From contig NZ_JAFLRF010000047.1 of NCBI RefSeq assembly GCF_017315705.1, positions 1-39,087 on the forward strand: DNA of 39,087 nt. Direction: 5' to 3'. This document shows positions 7,919 through 15,917 of the stretch, in pieces. This stretch comes from Trinickia mobilis. Lineage in GTDB: Bacteria; Pseudomonadota; Gammaproteobacteria; Burkholderiales; Burkholderiaceae. The notes below the pieces were generated by a model, which had not been told where the DNA came from, searched no databases, and saw only the letters and a list, made by a program, of their open reading frames with translations. A program made the position numbers and the translations under genes. Every line of letters begins with the position of its first letter. The stretch's first letter is position 1.

Positions 7919-9715
7919 TCAATGGTTGTGGCGCGACTCGCCGCGCGTCTCGATGACGTTCAGGTACAGCGTCGCGTGTTCGAGGCAAGCGCCGGTCGCA
8001 TGCTGGCCGACCATGCTGCGATAGATCTCCTCCCAAGGCGTCTTGTGCTGCAAGAGCGGCGCTTTCCACGCGGCGCGCCGTGCAGCGAGTTCGTCCGCCG
8101 AGATCATCACGTCGACCTTGCGCGCTTGCAGATCGATGCGGATCTTGTCGCCGGTCATGAGCAGCGCAAGATTGCCGCCCACCGCCGCCTCGGGCGACAC
8201 GTTCAGGATCGACGGGCTCGCCGACGTGCCGCTCTGCCGGCCGTCGCCGATGGTCGGCAGCGTATCGACGCCTTCCTTGATCAGCGCAGCGGGCGGCTGC
8301 ATGTTGACGACTTCCGCGCCGCCGGGGTACCCGACCGGGCCGCAATTGCGGATCACGAGCACCGATCGCGCGTCGACGCCGAGTTCCGGATCGTCGATGC
8401 GCTCGTGATAGTCCTCGGGCCCCTCGAACACGACGGCGTGTCCTTCGAAGACATTAGGATGCTCGGGGTCGGAGAGGAAGCGCTTGCGGAACGCGGGATC
8501 GATCACGCTGATCTTCATCACGGCGCTGTCGAACAGGTTGCCGGACATGACGACGTAGCCCGCCGCTTCCTTCAACGGCTCGGTGTACCGTCGGATCACT
8601 TCGCGATCCGGCTCGGCGACGCTCGCGAGGTCTTCGGCGAGCGTGCGTCCCGTCACCGTGCGCACGCCGCCGTCCAGCTTGCCGGCGTCGAGCAGCTCCT
8701 TCATCACAGCCGGCACGCCGCCCGCGCGATGAAACGCTTCGCCGAGAAACCGTCCGGCCGGCTGGCAATCGACCAGCAACGGCACGTCCGGCCCGAGCCG
8801 CTGCCAGTCGTCGAGCGTGTGCTCGACGCCCATATGGCGCGCGATCGCGATCATGTGGATCGGACAATTCGACGAACCGCCGAGCGCCGCCGCCGCGACC
8901 ACGGCGTTTTCGAAGGCGCCTTGGGTCATGATGTCCGACGGGCGCAGGTTCTCGTGGATCATGCCGACGATGCGCTTGCCCGTGGCGTAGGCCATCTGCC
9001 CGCGCTCGCGATACGGCGCGGGAATCGCGGCGCAGCCCGGCAGCGACATGCCGAGCGCCTCGGCGAGCGAGTTCATCGACAGCGCCGTGCCCATCGTGTT
9101 GCAGTGCCCCGCCGACGGCGCCGATGACGCCACCATGTTCATGAACGCTTCGTAATCGATCTCCCCGGCCGCGAGCCGCTTGCGCGCATGCCAGACGACG
9201 GTGCCCGAGCCCGCGAGCTTGCCTTGCCACCAGCCGTCGAGCATCGGTCCGCCCGATAGCACGATCGCCGGGAGGTTGACCGTGGCCGCGGCCATCAGGC
9301 ACGCGGGCGTGGTCTTGTCGCAGCCGGTGGTCAGCACGACGCCGTCGAGTGGATAGCCATGCAGGATCTCGACGAGTCCGAGGTAGGCGAGATTGCGGTC
9401 GAGCGCGGCCGTGGGGCGCTTGCCGGTCTCCTGGATCGGATGAACGGGGAATTCGAGCGGGATGCCGCCCGCGTCGCGGATGCCGTCGCGCACGCGCCCG
9501 GCGAGCTCCAGATGATGACGGTTGCACGGCGCCAGGTCCGATCCCGTCTGCGCGATGCCGACGATCGGCTTGCCCGACTGCAATTCTTCGCGCGTGATGC
9601 CGTAGTTCATGTAGCGCTCGAGATAGAGCGCGGTCATGCCGGGGTTGGACGGATCGTCGAACCAGCGGCGGCTGCGCAGGCGGTGCGGCTGGTCCGAGTC
9701 GGGACGATGGCGCAT
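7919..9715 (-). CDS. IlvD/Edd family dehydratase, xylonate dehydratase-like
   Basis: A 598-residue cytoplasmic enzyme of the IlvD/Edd family, which dehydrates sugar acids or dihydroxy acids using an Fe-S cluster and Mg2+. The cluster cysteines are visible at C64 (APCNRHH), C132 (TTGCDKTTPAC) and C205 (SAGHCNTMGT); the catalytic-serine segment DGRQSGTSASPSIL lies near the C-terminus. Long matches I recall in Caulobacter D-xylonate dehydratase (FRSRDWFDNP-like start, MTALYLER, MNYGIT, ETLHGYP and the RHNH C-terminus) favour a pentonate dehydratase over IlvD proper. Other options are L-arabinonate or another sugar-acid dehydratase. GGAGA precedes ATG 9715. No sugar transporter or aldehyde dehydrogenase partner is adjacent, so the pathway is not shown by context. 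Confidence 0.9.
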   Translation of the reverse strand: MRHRPDSDQPHRLRSRRWFDDPSNPGMTALYLERYMNYGITREELQSGKPIVGIAQTGSDLAPCNRHHLELAGRVRDGIRDAGGIPLEFPVHPIQETGKRPTAALDRNLAYLGLVEILHGYPLDGVVLTTGCDKTTPACLMAAATVNLPAIVLSGGPMLDGWWQGKLAGSGTVVWHARKRLAAGEIDYEAFMNMVASSAPSAGHCNTMGTALSMNSLAEALGMSLPGCAAIPAPYRERGQMAYATGKRIVGMIHENLRPSDIMTQGAFENAVVAAAALGGSSNCPIHMIAIARHMGVEHTLDDWQRLGPDVPLLVDCQPAGRFLGEAFHRAGGVPAVMKELLDAGKLDGGVRTVTGRTLAEDLASVAEPDREVIRRYTEPLKEAAGYVVMSGNLFDSAVMKISVIDPAFRKRFLSDPEHPNVFEGHAVVFEGPEDYHERIDDPELGVDARSVLVIRNCGPVGYPGGAEVVNMQPPAALIKEGVDTLPTIGDGRQSGTSASPSILNVSPEAAVGGNLALLMTGDKIRIDLQARKVDVMISADELAARRAAWKAPLLQHKTPWEEIYRSMVGQHATGACLEHATLYLNVIETRGESRHNH

Positions 9716-9811
9716 GGCGGGTGTCTCCGGTGCTTGATTTGAGGTGCGATTGCGTAATGGGATGACGGCGGGGATGGCGGCGGCGCGCGCGTCACGCCGC
9801 CCGCCGAGCCG

Positions 9812-10594
9812 TCATTGTGCGCTTCCCGCGGCCGGGGGCGTGACGCGCGCGCCGTCCACGACGGTATCCATCAACGCGCGCATGCGTCTCCAATGCGAGC
9901 CTTCCCAGAAGACCCGCCGGCAGATGTCACAGGTGACGAACTGCGTGTGCCGCTCGAGCACGCCCTTCGGTGCGCGGTCCGCCACTTCTTCCTTCTCGAT
10001 GCGCCGCAGCGGCGCATTGCAGGTCAGGCACAGCCGGAACGGCTGCGCGCTGCCGGCGAGATCGAGCCGACCGAAAATCTCGCGCAATTGCGCGTCGGGC
10101 TTCAGCGCGCGCACGTAGCAGCCGTGCGTGATCGTGCGGCGCTTGAGCAACTCGCGGTCGCGCGTGAGCACGATCCGTTGCTCGGCCGAGGCGAGCGCTT
10201 CGATCGCGGCGTCGGCGTAGTGGTTGTCGTAGAGCGTGTCGAAACCCGCGAGCCGCAGCAATTGCGCGAGGCCGCCGAGATGCGCGTCGGCGACGAAGCG
10301 GATCGTGCGCAGCGGCGCGGCGCGCACCCGCAGGAGCGGGCGGATGTCGAGCGCTTCGAATTTGGGGTAGACCGCGACGCGGTCACCGTCTTCGAGAATC
10401 TGCTCGAAACCGACCGATTCGCCGTTCACGAGGATCAGTTCCACTTCGGTGTGCGGCACGCCGAGCGCTTCGATCATATGTTTGGCCGTCGCGGCGGGCG
10501 GGCATGCGCAACTGAACGACCGCCTGCGCAGCGGCCGGGCGATGAAGTCGTTCAGCTCTTCATAGAAGCGGAAAGTCGCGGTGACGGGAGCCAT
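9812..10594 (-). CDS. ubiquitin-like/Mut7-C RNase domain protein
   Basis: A 260-residue two-domain protein. Residues ~1-85 form a ubiquitin/ThiS-like beta-grasp domain (Ub-Mut7C; ELILVNGESV, LEDGDRVAVYP). Residues ~95-240 form a Mut7-C domain, a PIN-like RNase fold with acidic residues D103 (VADAHLGGLA), D123 and D146 (LTRDREL). It ends in a zinc ribbon with Cys pairs C189/C192 and C222/C225. The beta-grasp part lacks a C-terminal Gly-Gly, so it is probably a protein- or RNA-binding module rather than a conjugated modifier. The family is inferred to process or degrade RNA; its targets are not established. It stands alone on the minus strand, 96 bases upstream of the dehydratase gene. Confidence 0.88.
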   Translation of the reverse strand: MAPVTATFRFYEELNDFIARPLRRRSFSCACPPAATAKHMIEALGVPHTEVELILVNGESVGFEQILEDGDRVAVYPKFEALDIRPLLRVRAAPLRTIRFVADAHLGGLAQLLRLAGFDTLYDNHYADAAIEALASAEQRIVLTRDRELLKRRTITHGCYVRALKPDAQLREIFGRLDLAGSAQPFRLCLTCNAPLRRIEKEEVADRAPKGVLERHTQFVTCDICRRVFWEGSHWRRMRALMDTVVDGARVTPPAAGSAQ

Positions 10595-10769
10595 CGGATC
10601 AGTATCGCATCAAGGCGGGCCGTGCGCCGGACGCGCGGGTCGCGAAGGTGGGTCAGGCGGCGGTTTCACGATGCGGATCGGCGCGAGGCTCGCCAGCTGC
10701 GCCGGCAGCAAGCTTTGCGCGCCTGTGCTTTACTCCCTGGTTCTTTGCGAAGAGATGAAGGAGCAATCC

Positions 10770-11639
10770 ATGGATATCGGTTTTATCGGTCTGGGCAGCA
10801 TGGGCAGCGCGATGGTGGCGAACCTCCTGAAGGCGGGGCATCGCGTCAGGGTGTGGAACCGCACGGCCGAGCGCGCGCGTGCGCTCACCGAACTCGGCGC
10901 GCAGGTGGTCGAAACGCCCGCGCACGCGTTCGCGGGCGATGCCGTGCTGTCGATGCTCGCCGACGACGCGGCGGCTCGCGAAGTCTTCGATGCCGCACTG
11001 CTCGAACACGCGCCCCGCGGCCTGATCCACGTGAACATGGCGACGATTTCGGTCATCTGTGCCGAGGAACTCGCGCACGAACACGCGTTGCGCGGGCTCA
11101 ACTATGTGGCCGCGCCGGTGATGGGACGGCCCGACGTGGCCGCCGCGGCGAAGCTCACGATCATGGCGGCAGGCCCCGCCGAAGCGATCGATCGCGTGCA
11201 GCCGATATTCGACGCGATCGGCCAGAAGACGTGGCGCCTCGGCTCCTTGCCGCAGCATGCGAACGTTGCGAAGCTCGCGGCGAACTTCACGCTGGCCTCG
11301 GCGGTGGAGACGCTCGGCGAAGTGTCGGCGCTGCTTGGCGGCTATGGCGTCGCGATGTCGGATTTCCTCGACGTGATCACGAATAGCGTGTTTCCCGGGC
11401 CGGTGTATCAGGGCTACGGCCGGTTGATTGCCGAGGGCCGCTACGAGCCGGCGATGTTCAAGGCGCGCCTGGGCCTGAAGGACGTGCGGCTCGCGCTCGC
11501 GGCCGGTGACGCCGCCTCGATACCGCTGCCGATCGCGAGCGTCGTGCGCGACAGCCTGCTCGACGCGATCGCGCACGGCGACGGCGACAAGGACTTCGCG
11601 GTGCTTGGCCAAGTCGCGGCGCGGCGGGCTGCGCGCTAA
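10770..11639 (+). CDS. NAD(P)-dependent beta-hydroxyacid dehydrogenase
   Basis: A 289-residue member of the 3-hydroxyisobutyrate dehydrogenase / tartronate semialdehyde reductase family. The N-terminal Rossmann fold has the glycine motif IGFIGLGSMGSAM, and VWNRTAERA follows the second strand. The substrate-binding region has YVAAPVMGRPDVA, and the catalytic lysine is in NVAKLAANFTLAS. The all-helical C-terminal half mediates dimerisation. ATG 10770 is chosen because AAGGAG lies seven bases upstream; an earlier in-frame ATG at 10755 precedes that site. The substrate cannot be fixed. Family relatives reduce glyoxylate or succinic semialdehyde (GHB dehydrogenase type) or oxidise 3-hydroxyisobutyrate. 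Confidence 0.9.
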   Translation: MDIGFIGLGSMGSAMVANLLKAGHRVRVWNRTAERARALTELGAQVVETPAHAFAGDAVLSMLADDAAAREVFDAALLEHAPRGLIHVNMATISVICAEELAHEHALRGLNYVAAPVMGRPDVAAAAKLTIMAAGPAEAIDRVQPIFDAIGQKTWRLGSLPQHANVAKLAANFTLASAVETLGEVSALLGGYGVAMSDFLDVITNSVFPGPVYQGYGRLIAEGRYEPAMFKARLGLKDVRLALAAGDAASIPLPIASVVRDSLLDAIAHGDGDKDFAVLGQVAARRAAR

Positions 11640-11760
11640 ACGGGGACCGAGCGGGTGGCGGATGCGGGCTCGGCCCGCGCGCCGCAGCCGCCCGGAAAAA
11701 TTCGGCGCGTGCGGGCATAATCGCCGGTTCGACCCATTCTGACTATCCCGCGCCATCGCC

Positions 11761-12396
11761 ATGAGCCTGCATACCTGGTGGCTTTACGTCGCCACCGTTT
11801 TCGTCGTTTCCGCCATTCCCGGTCCCAACATGCTGCTCGTGATGACGCACGGCGCGCAGCACGGCCTGCGCCGCTCGAGCGCGACGATGGCGGGGTGTCT
11901 GTCGGCGCTGGTGCTGATGCTGTCGGTATCGGCGGCGGGGCTCGGCGTGTTCCTCGAAGCGTGGCCGGCGATGTTCAACGCGCTGCGGCTGATCGGCGCC
12001 GCGTATCTCGTGTACCTCGGCGTGAAGGCGTGGCGCGCGAATGTCGACGTGGAGCCTGACGACAAGCATGCCGACGCCGCAGCAAAGCCCGTGCGCTCGC
12101 CTGCCGCGCTCTATCGCAACGGCTTCCTGGTCGCGAGCAGCAACCCGAAGGCGATCCTGTTCGCGGCCGCGCTCTTGCCGCAGTTCATCAACGAGGCGGC
12201 GCCGAAGCTCCCGCAATTCGGGATTCTCGTCGCGACGTTCGCGGTGATCGAGGTGAGCTGGTATCTGGTCTATGCCGGCTTCGGTCTGCGCATCGGCGCG
12301 ACGCTCAAGAGCCGCGGCGTTGCGAAGGCGTTCAATCGCCTGACGGGCGGGGTGTTCGTCGGATTCGGCGCGATGATGGCGCTCGTGCGGCACTGA
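11761..12396 (+). CDS. LysE/RhtB family amino-acid exporter
   Basis: A 211-residue inner-membrane protein with about six hydrophobic helices and the family hallmark AIPGPNMLLVMTHG in the first helix region. GLRRSSATMAG follows, and the conserved NGFLVASSNPKAILFAAALLPQF precedes the second half. LysE/RhtB members export basic or neutral amino acids or homoserine lactones to relieve excess. It is a monocistronic unit after the dehydrogenase gene (121-base gap), and no LysG-type regulator is adjacent. The substrate is not defined by the sequence. Confidence 0.92.
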   Translation: MSLHTWWLYVATVFVVSAIPGPNMLLVMTHGAQHGLRRSSATMAGCLSALVLMLSVSAAGLGVFLEAWPAMFNALRLIGAAYLVYLGVKAWRANVDVEPDDKHADAAAKPVRSPAALYRNGFLVASSNPKAILFAAALLPQFINEAAPKLPQFGILVATFAVIEVSWYLVYAGFGLRIGATLKSRGVAKAFNRLTGGVFVGFGAMMALVRH

Positions 12397-12411
12397 CGCT
12401 CCCTTTTTTGG

Positions 12412-12482
12412 GCGACCCGAGTTAGCGCTTCAGCACTGACTGCGGCCCCATGCAGAGCACTTACTCGGCTCCCATGCAACGC
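12412..12482. repeat. degenerate copy of the 49-bp hairpin repeat
   Basis: The segment reads CGACCCGAGTTAGCGCTT at its start, then a damaged second arm, then the CCCATGCAGAGC tail, followed by a partial second unit ending CCCATGCAACGC. It belongs to the family with intact arrays at 14512-14658 and 28253-28349. It begins about 15 bases after the exporter stop. The second arm (TGACTGCGG) no longer pairs well, so this copy looks decayed. Confidence 0.7.
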
Positions 12483-12670
12483 GATTGATGCCGGCAATTG
12501 CGAGCCGAACACGACGCCGTTTTGCGCGGAATGCACAATCGTTTGCGGTCAAATTCGAACGATGCGGGACGCGTGGACGGTTCGAGATCGCGCGTACCGT
12601 GACCGGCGGCGCGAGGGTTTGACGCTTTTTTGAGAGATATCACCGTTTGAAACAAACTGCCGTTAAAAAA

Positions 12671-12709
12671 CGGCCCGACGGGTCCAAAAAAAAGTTTGCG
12701 GCCCGACGG
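12671..12709. repeat. direct repeats CGGCCCGACGG upstream of the receiver gene
   Basis: CGGCCCGACGG occurs at 12671-12681 and 12699-12709, 28 bases apart, with a close variant (CGGCCCGATCGG) at 12810. They lie in a 536-base, relatively AT-rich non-coding stretch (12397-12932) with several A-runs, upstream of the stand-alone receiver gene. They could be regulator-binding sites, which is an inference from spacing only. I see no other gene in the stretch. Confidence 0.35.
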
Positions 12710-12932
12710 AAAACGATTTCCTTTTAACCGGGCGCTGAAAATCCTTGCGAAAATCAGCGTTTCAGACAACAGTTTGGAGTGCGATTCACAAAAATTGATG
12801 TGATGATTACGGCCCGATCGGCAGAAAGCACAACAGATTGTTGCGGGAACATGAAATCTAATCAGCGTCAAACCGATCAAAGGGAGAAACGACTCGCACA
12901 CGGACCTTGCGGCCCAACCTCGGGAGAGCGCG

Positions 12933-13298
12933 ATGCATAAGAGCATATTGATCGCCGATCACGACGACGATGCGTTAGCCGGCCTCGCCAATCTGGTCGA
13001 GGAGATGGGCTACGACGTGATCCTCGCGCACAGTGCGGCCGATGCGCTCAGCATCGCCGAGCGGCACTGGCCGGATGTCGCGATTCTCGACATCGGCGGC
13101 CCCGAGCTCGATGGCTTGGCCGCCTCGCGCCGGCTGCGGGACATGGCGAAGGCGCGCTCGCTTCTGCTGATCGCGCTCACCGGCTGGGGACAGCCGCAAT
13201 ATCGTGACATGGCGCTCGCCGCCGGTTTCGACGTGCATCTCGTCAAGCCGGTGGGCGCCGATCAATTGAGCTTCATCCTTTCGATGGCGTGCGAATGA
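12933..13298 (+). CDS. stand-alone response regulator receiver protein (CheY-like)
   Basis: A 121-residue single receiver domain with no output domain. The acidic pocket is D9/D11-D13 (IADHDDDA), the phosphoacceptor is D53 (VAILDIG), the switch threonine is T83 (IALTGWGQ) and the conserved lysine is K105 (LVKPVG). GGGAGAG lies about six bases before the ATG at 12933. No histidine kinase is nearby, so it is an orphan that probably relays phosphate or acts by protein contact. The usual LP after the phosphoacceptor is GP here (DIGGPELDG). A long AT-rich 5' region precedes it. Confidence 0.9.
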   Translation: MHKSILIADHDDDALAGLANLVEEMGYDVILAHSAADALSIAERHWPDVAILDIGGPELDGLAASRRLRDMAKARSLLLIALTGWGQPQYRDMALAAGFDVHLVKPVGADQLSFILSMACE

Positions 13299-13357
13299 GC
13301 AATCGGCTTTGGGTGTGGCGCAGAAACAACGCCAGGAGATAGAGGAATATTCTGATG

Positions 13358-13386
13358 TTGCGCCGCATCACAGGGTTTGCTATAGT
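13358..13386 (+). promoter_or_regulatory. sigma-70 promoter of the candidate sRNA
   Basis: TTGCGC (13358-13363) and TATAGT (13381-13386) are separated by exactly 17 bases. The -10 box is close to consensus. The spacing predicts a transcript starting around 13392-13394, which runs straight into the short terminator-ended segment described next. Confidence 0.65.
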
Positions 13387-13392
13387 AGGAAT

Positions 13393-13453
13393 TGTCTCCT
13401 CCATGTCTCCTCTGATATGGATTCAGCCCGCCAACCTAGGCGGGCTTTTTTTT
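13393..13453 (+). ncRNA. candidate small RNA with repeated anti-Shine-Dalgarno motif
   Basis: A ~60-base transcript is predicted between the promoter at 13358-13386 and the intrinsic terminator at 13425-13453. The 5' single-stranded part carries two pyrimidine motifs, GTCTCCTCC and GTCTCCTCT, complementary to GGAGGAGAC-type ribosome binding sites. No credible protein is encoded. This resembles trans-acting sRNAs with exposed CU-rich seeds, such as the CCUCC-type sRNAs known in proteobacteria. It could alternatively be a short untranslated leader that terminates early. Confidence 0.55.
13425..13453 (+). terminator. intrinsic terminator of the candidate sRNA
   Basis: A perfect 8-bp stem, AGCCCGCC / GGCGGGCT, with a 6-base loop is followed by a run of eight T. 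It is too far (127 bases) from the receiver stop and too close to its own promoter to be just that gene's terminator, though it may serve both. Confidence 0.85.
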
Positions 13454-13546
13454 GTCCCGTGCAATGCAGTCCCCACTTTTCTCATTTGGCGGTGCGCCGT
13501 CTTGCCCGGCGTGGATCTCCCAGATCCTGATCTCCGACAGCTTCCT

Positions 13547-13812
13547 TTAGAACTTGTACGACACGGCGACGAAGGTGATGATCGGGTCCGTCTTCAATTC
13601 CGCCTGCGATACGGCGAGTTCCGTGCCGTCCGCGGCCTTGATGATCACCGACGTGGTCGTCTTGAGCGGGATGTAAGTCACCGATGCGGTCACGTCCCAG
13701 TGTTTCGTGAAGAAATACGAGGCGCCCACGTCGAACACCGGCACCCATGACGACGATGCCTTCGCCGATACGCTCGTCGTCCCCGGCTTGCCTGCGCCCG
13801 CCTTCGAGCGCG
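13547..13812 (-). pseudogene. OmpW family outer membrane protein, C-terminal remnant
   Basis: The minus-strand frame encodes the last ~88 residues of an OmpW-type eight-stranded beta-barrel: SSWVPVFDVGASYFFTKHW, then VTASVTYIPLKTTTS, ending TFVAVSYKF with the terminal phenylalanine of outer-membrane barrels. The signal peptide and the first strands are missing. At about 13812 the sequence upstream switches to an unrelated reading frame (next entry). It is a 3' fragment left by a deletion or fusion, not a full gene of ~200+ residues. Confidence 0.7.
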
Positions 13813-14170
13813 GTCGTCCGGTAATCGAACTGGCTGTCGACGCCGAGGTACTCGCCGTCCTGCGAGTCCGGTCCGATCGTCGTCTGCGGCGCGAGGATCG
13901 AGATGCCTGACTCGTCGTCGGCGACGGGCCCGGTCAGGCCGTTTTGCGGATTCGTTGCGAGCGATGAGTTCGCGACGCCGGTTCGGATCAGGATCGGCAC
14001 CAACTGGCCGCGCAACTGGCCGACGATCATGAAACCCTTCGCGACAGGCGACGGCGCGAGCGTCGGCTTCGCTTGGCCCTGGAAGTGGTCGGTTTCGAAC
14101 GCGCCGCTGCCGTCCGCCGGTTGCACGAGGTTCGTCCCCGGCTGCTGGCATTTGCCGGCGTTGATTAAAT
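13813..14170 (-). pseudogene. unrecognised protein fragment fused upstream of the OmpW remnant
   Basis: In a different minus-strand frame about 115 residues read as real protein: NAGKCQQPGTNLVQPADG, VAKGFMIVGQLRGQLVPILI, ADDESGISILAPQT and DGEYLGVDSQFDYRTTALEG. There is no start signal at the upstream end. The downstream end breaks into the OmpW frame at about 13812. It looks like the interior of an exported Burkholderia protein, but I cannot name the family. From 14171 to 14511 the sequence becomes AT-rich and holds no gene. Confidence 0.5.
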
Positions 14171-14511
14171 CGTCAAAAAAATCCGCTTCGAACACTGGAT
14201 TTTTTGCGTCGCGAAGATGGCCGGGGCAGGGGGGCGGGGACTTAAACAAACGGGACCGTGGTAGTGTGCGGAGCTGTTGCTGATCGGCCAAGGCATGTGG
14301 CACAAGGCTTTCAGAAAAAACCGACGCTCATAAGAGAGCGCTCGTTCGCTGCTGAATCAGGAAATTCCCTTTGCGGAACCTTGTGCTTGAGACCGGAGCC
14401 GGTGGAGGAAGGACTAATTGCCGACTTGTATCAAATTGTTATTTGAATAATATTCGTATGATTTATCGAATCGGCTATTAACGGTTTAAAGCAGGATTAA
14501 AAGGTGATCGA

Positions 14512-14658
14512 AGCATTGCATGGGACCGGAGTAAGCGCTGAAGCACTAACTCCGGCCGACCGCTTTGCATGGGGCCGGAGTAAGTGCTGAAGCACTAACT
14601 CCGGCCGACCACTTTGCATGGGGCCGGAGTAAGTGCTGAAGCACTAACTCCGGCCGAC
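14512..14658. repeat. three tandem copies of a 49-bp hairpin repeat
   Basis: Units lie at 14512-14560, 14561-14609 and 14610-14658, each 49 bases long. The last two differ at one or two positions. Each unit folds as GGCCGGAGT, a single A/A mismatch, AGTGC, a TGAA loop, GCACT, then ACTCCGGCC, and carries a TTTGCATGGGG flank. The array lies directly downstream of argC, beyond its terminator. The same architecture with different arm sequence occurs at 28253-28349. Confidence 0.9.
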
Positions 14659-14660
14659 AT

Positions 14661-14685
14661 AAAAAAAACCGGCTCGTCGAGCCGG
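14661..14685 (-). terminator. intrinsic terminator of argC
   Basis: On the minus strand the hairpin CCGGCTC-GAC-GAGCCGG (14669-14685) is followed by eight T. It lies 30 bases after the argC stop. Confidence 0.85.
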
Positions 14686-14715
14686 CTTTGCGTGGAACGA
14701 GCGGCGCGCCTTGCG

Positions 14716-15663
14716 TTAGCGCTTCAAGCCCGTCTCTTCCGCCGCGCCGATGCTCAGGTTCATGCATTGGATCGCGGCGCCCGATGCGCCCTTGCCGAGG
14801 TTGTCGAGCCGCGCGACAGTCACGAAGCGCTCTCGATTGCCGAACACGAACAGGTCGACGCGATTGGTGTCGTTGTTCGCCTGCACGTCGAAGAAGCCGG
14901 CATCGAGGTTGTCTTCGGCATCGAACGGAGCGGCGCGCACGAACGCCTCGCCCGCATAGTATTCGGCGAAGAGCGCCTGCACGTCCTGCGGGCTCACGCG
15001 CTTCGCGAGGTCCTTCGGCGAGAAGTAGGTCGTGACGGCGAGGCCCTGATAGAAGTTGCCGACGATCGGTGTGAACACCGGCGCCGACTTGAGGCCGGTA
15101 TGCGCGACCATCTCCGGCAGATGCTTGTGCGCGAGGGCGAGCGCGTAAGGCCGCGGGCTCATGAGCTTGGCGTTGCCGCCCGCTTCGTAGTCCGCAATCA
15201 TTTTCTTGCCGCCTCCGCTGTAGCCGGTGATCGCGTAGCTGTGCGCGGCGAAGTCCGGCGAGACCACGCCGGCGTCGACGAGCGGCCGCATCGCGAGCAC
15301 AAAGGCTGACGCGTGGCAGCCGGGCACGGCGATGCGCTTGGCCGTGCGCAGGCGCTCGCGCTGCGCACGCGCGAGTTCGGGCAGGCCGTAGGCCCAATCG
15401 GCGGCGGTGCGGAACGCGGTGCTCGCGTCGATGAGCACAGTCTTGTCGTTCTCGACGAGCGAAGCCGATTCGCGCGACGCGACATCCGGCAGGCACAGGA
15501 ACGTCACATCCGAAGCGTTGATGAGACGGCGGCGCTCGTCGATGTCCTTGCGCTTCGCCTCGTCGATGCGCAGAATTTCCACGCCGTCGCGCTGCGTCAG
15601 GTACTCGAAAATCTTCAGACCGGTGGTGCCTTCCTGTCCGTCGACAAAAACCTTCGTGCTCAT
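14716..15663 (-). CDS. argC: N-acetyl-gamma-glutamyl-phosphate reductase (type 2)
   Basis: A 315-residue type 2 ArgC, which reduces N-acetylglutamyl 5-phosphate to the semialdehyde with NADPH in arginine synthesis. The N-terminal nucleotide motif is [13 protein letters not shown], the catalytic cysteine is C116 in [10 protein letters not shown], and [10 protein letters not shown] is the typical substrate loop of the short type 2 form. The start is ATG 15663 (MSTKVFVDG); an open frame extends 36 codons further but has no family similarity. The gene stands alone, as is common for the type 2 gene in Burkholderia. The 254 bases upstream (15664-15917) show no gene. Confidence 0.95.
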   Translation of the reverse strand: MSTKVFVDGQEGTTGLKIFEYLTQRDGVEILRIDEAKRKDIDERRRLINASDVTFLCLPDVASRESASLVENDKTVLIDASTAFRTAADWAYGLPELARAQRERLRTAKRIAVPGCHASAFVLAMRPLVDAGVVSPDFAAHSYAITGYSGGGKKMIADYEAGGNAKLMSPRPYALALAHKHLPEMVAHTGLKSAPVFTPIVGNFYQGLAVTTYFSPKDLAKRVSPQDVQALFAEYYAGEAFVRAAPFDAEDNLDAGFFDVQANNDTNRVDLFVFGNRERFVTVARLDNLGKGASGAAIQCMNLSIGAAEETGLKR

Positions 15664-15917
15664 CTCGAATCTCGCTTGACTAACTGAATTCAACCGGTGG
15701 GCGCGTTCCCGCGAATCCGTAATTCTAAGACCGGATGGCGGCGCGTGCGCGCATGCTTGGCCAAAAAACACGTTGCGCCGCGCAAATGACGCAGATATGA
15801 CACCAATGACGTCAGTTCAGCGGCGGTTGCTCGTCGTTCGACGCCGAATCGCAACCGCATCCGCGCGTCCACGAGCGCGGCGGCAACACGGAATCAAAGC
15901 GCGATCAGACCGCTCAG

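Noticed and set aside
12461-12946. A 161-codon minus-strand frame in the gap before the receiver gene
   Set aside because: No ribosome site, no similarity, crosses the decayed repeat and the receiver start; the gap is better explained as regulatory and AT-rich sequence.
14512-14658. argC terminator made of the repeat array
   Set aside because: A separate hairpin with an eight-base T-run lies between argC and the array, so the repeats are not needed for termination.
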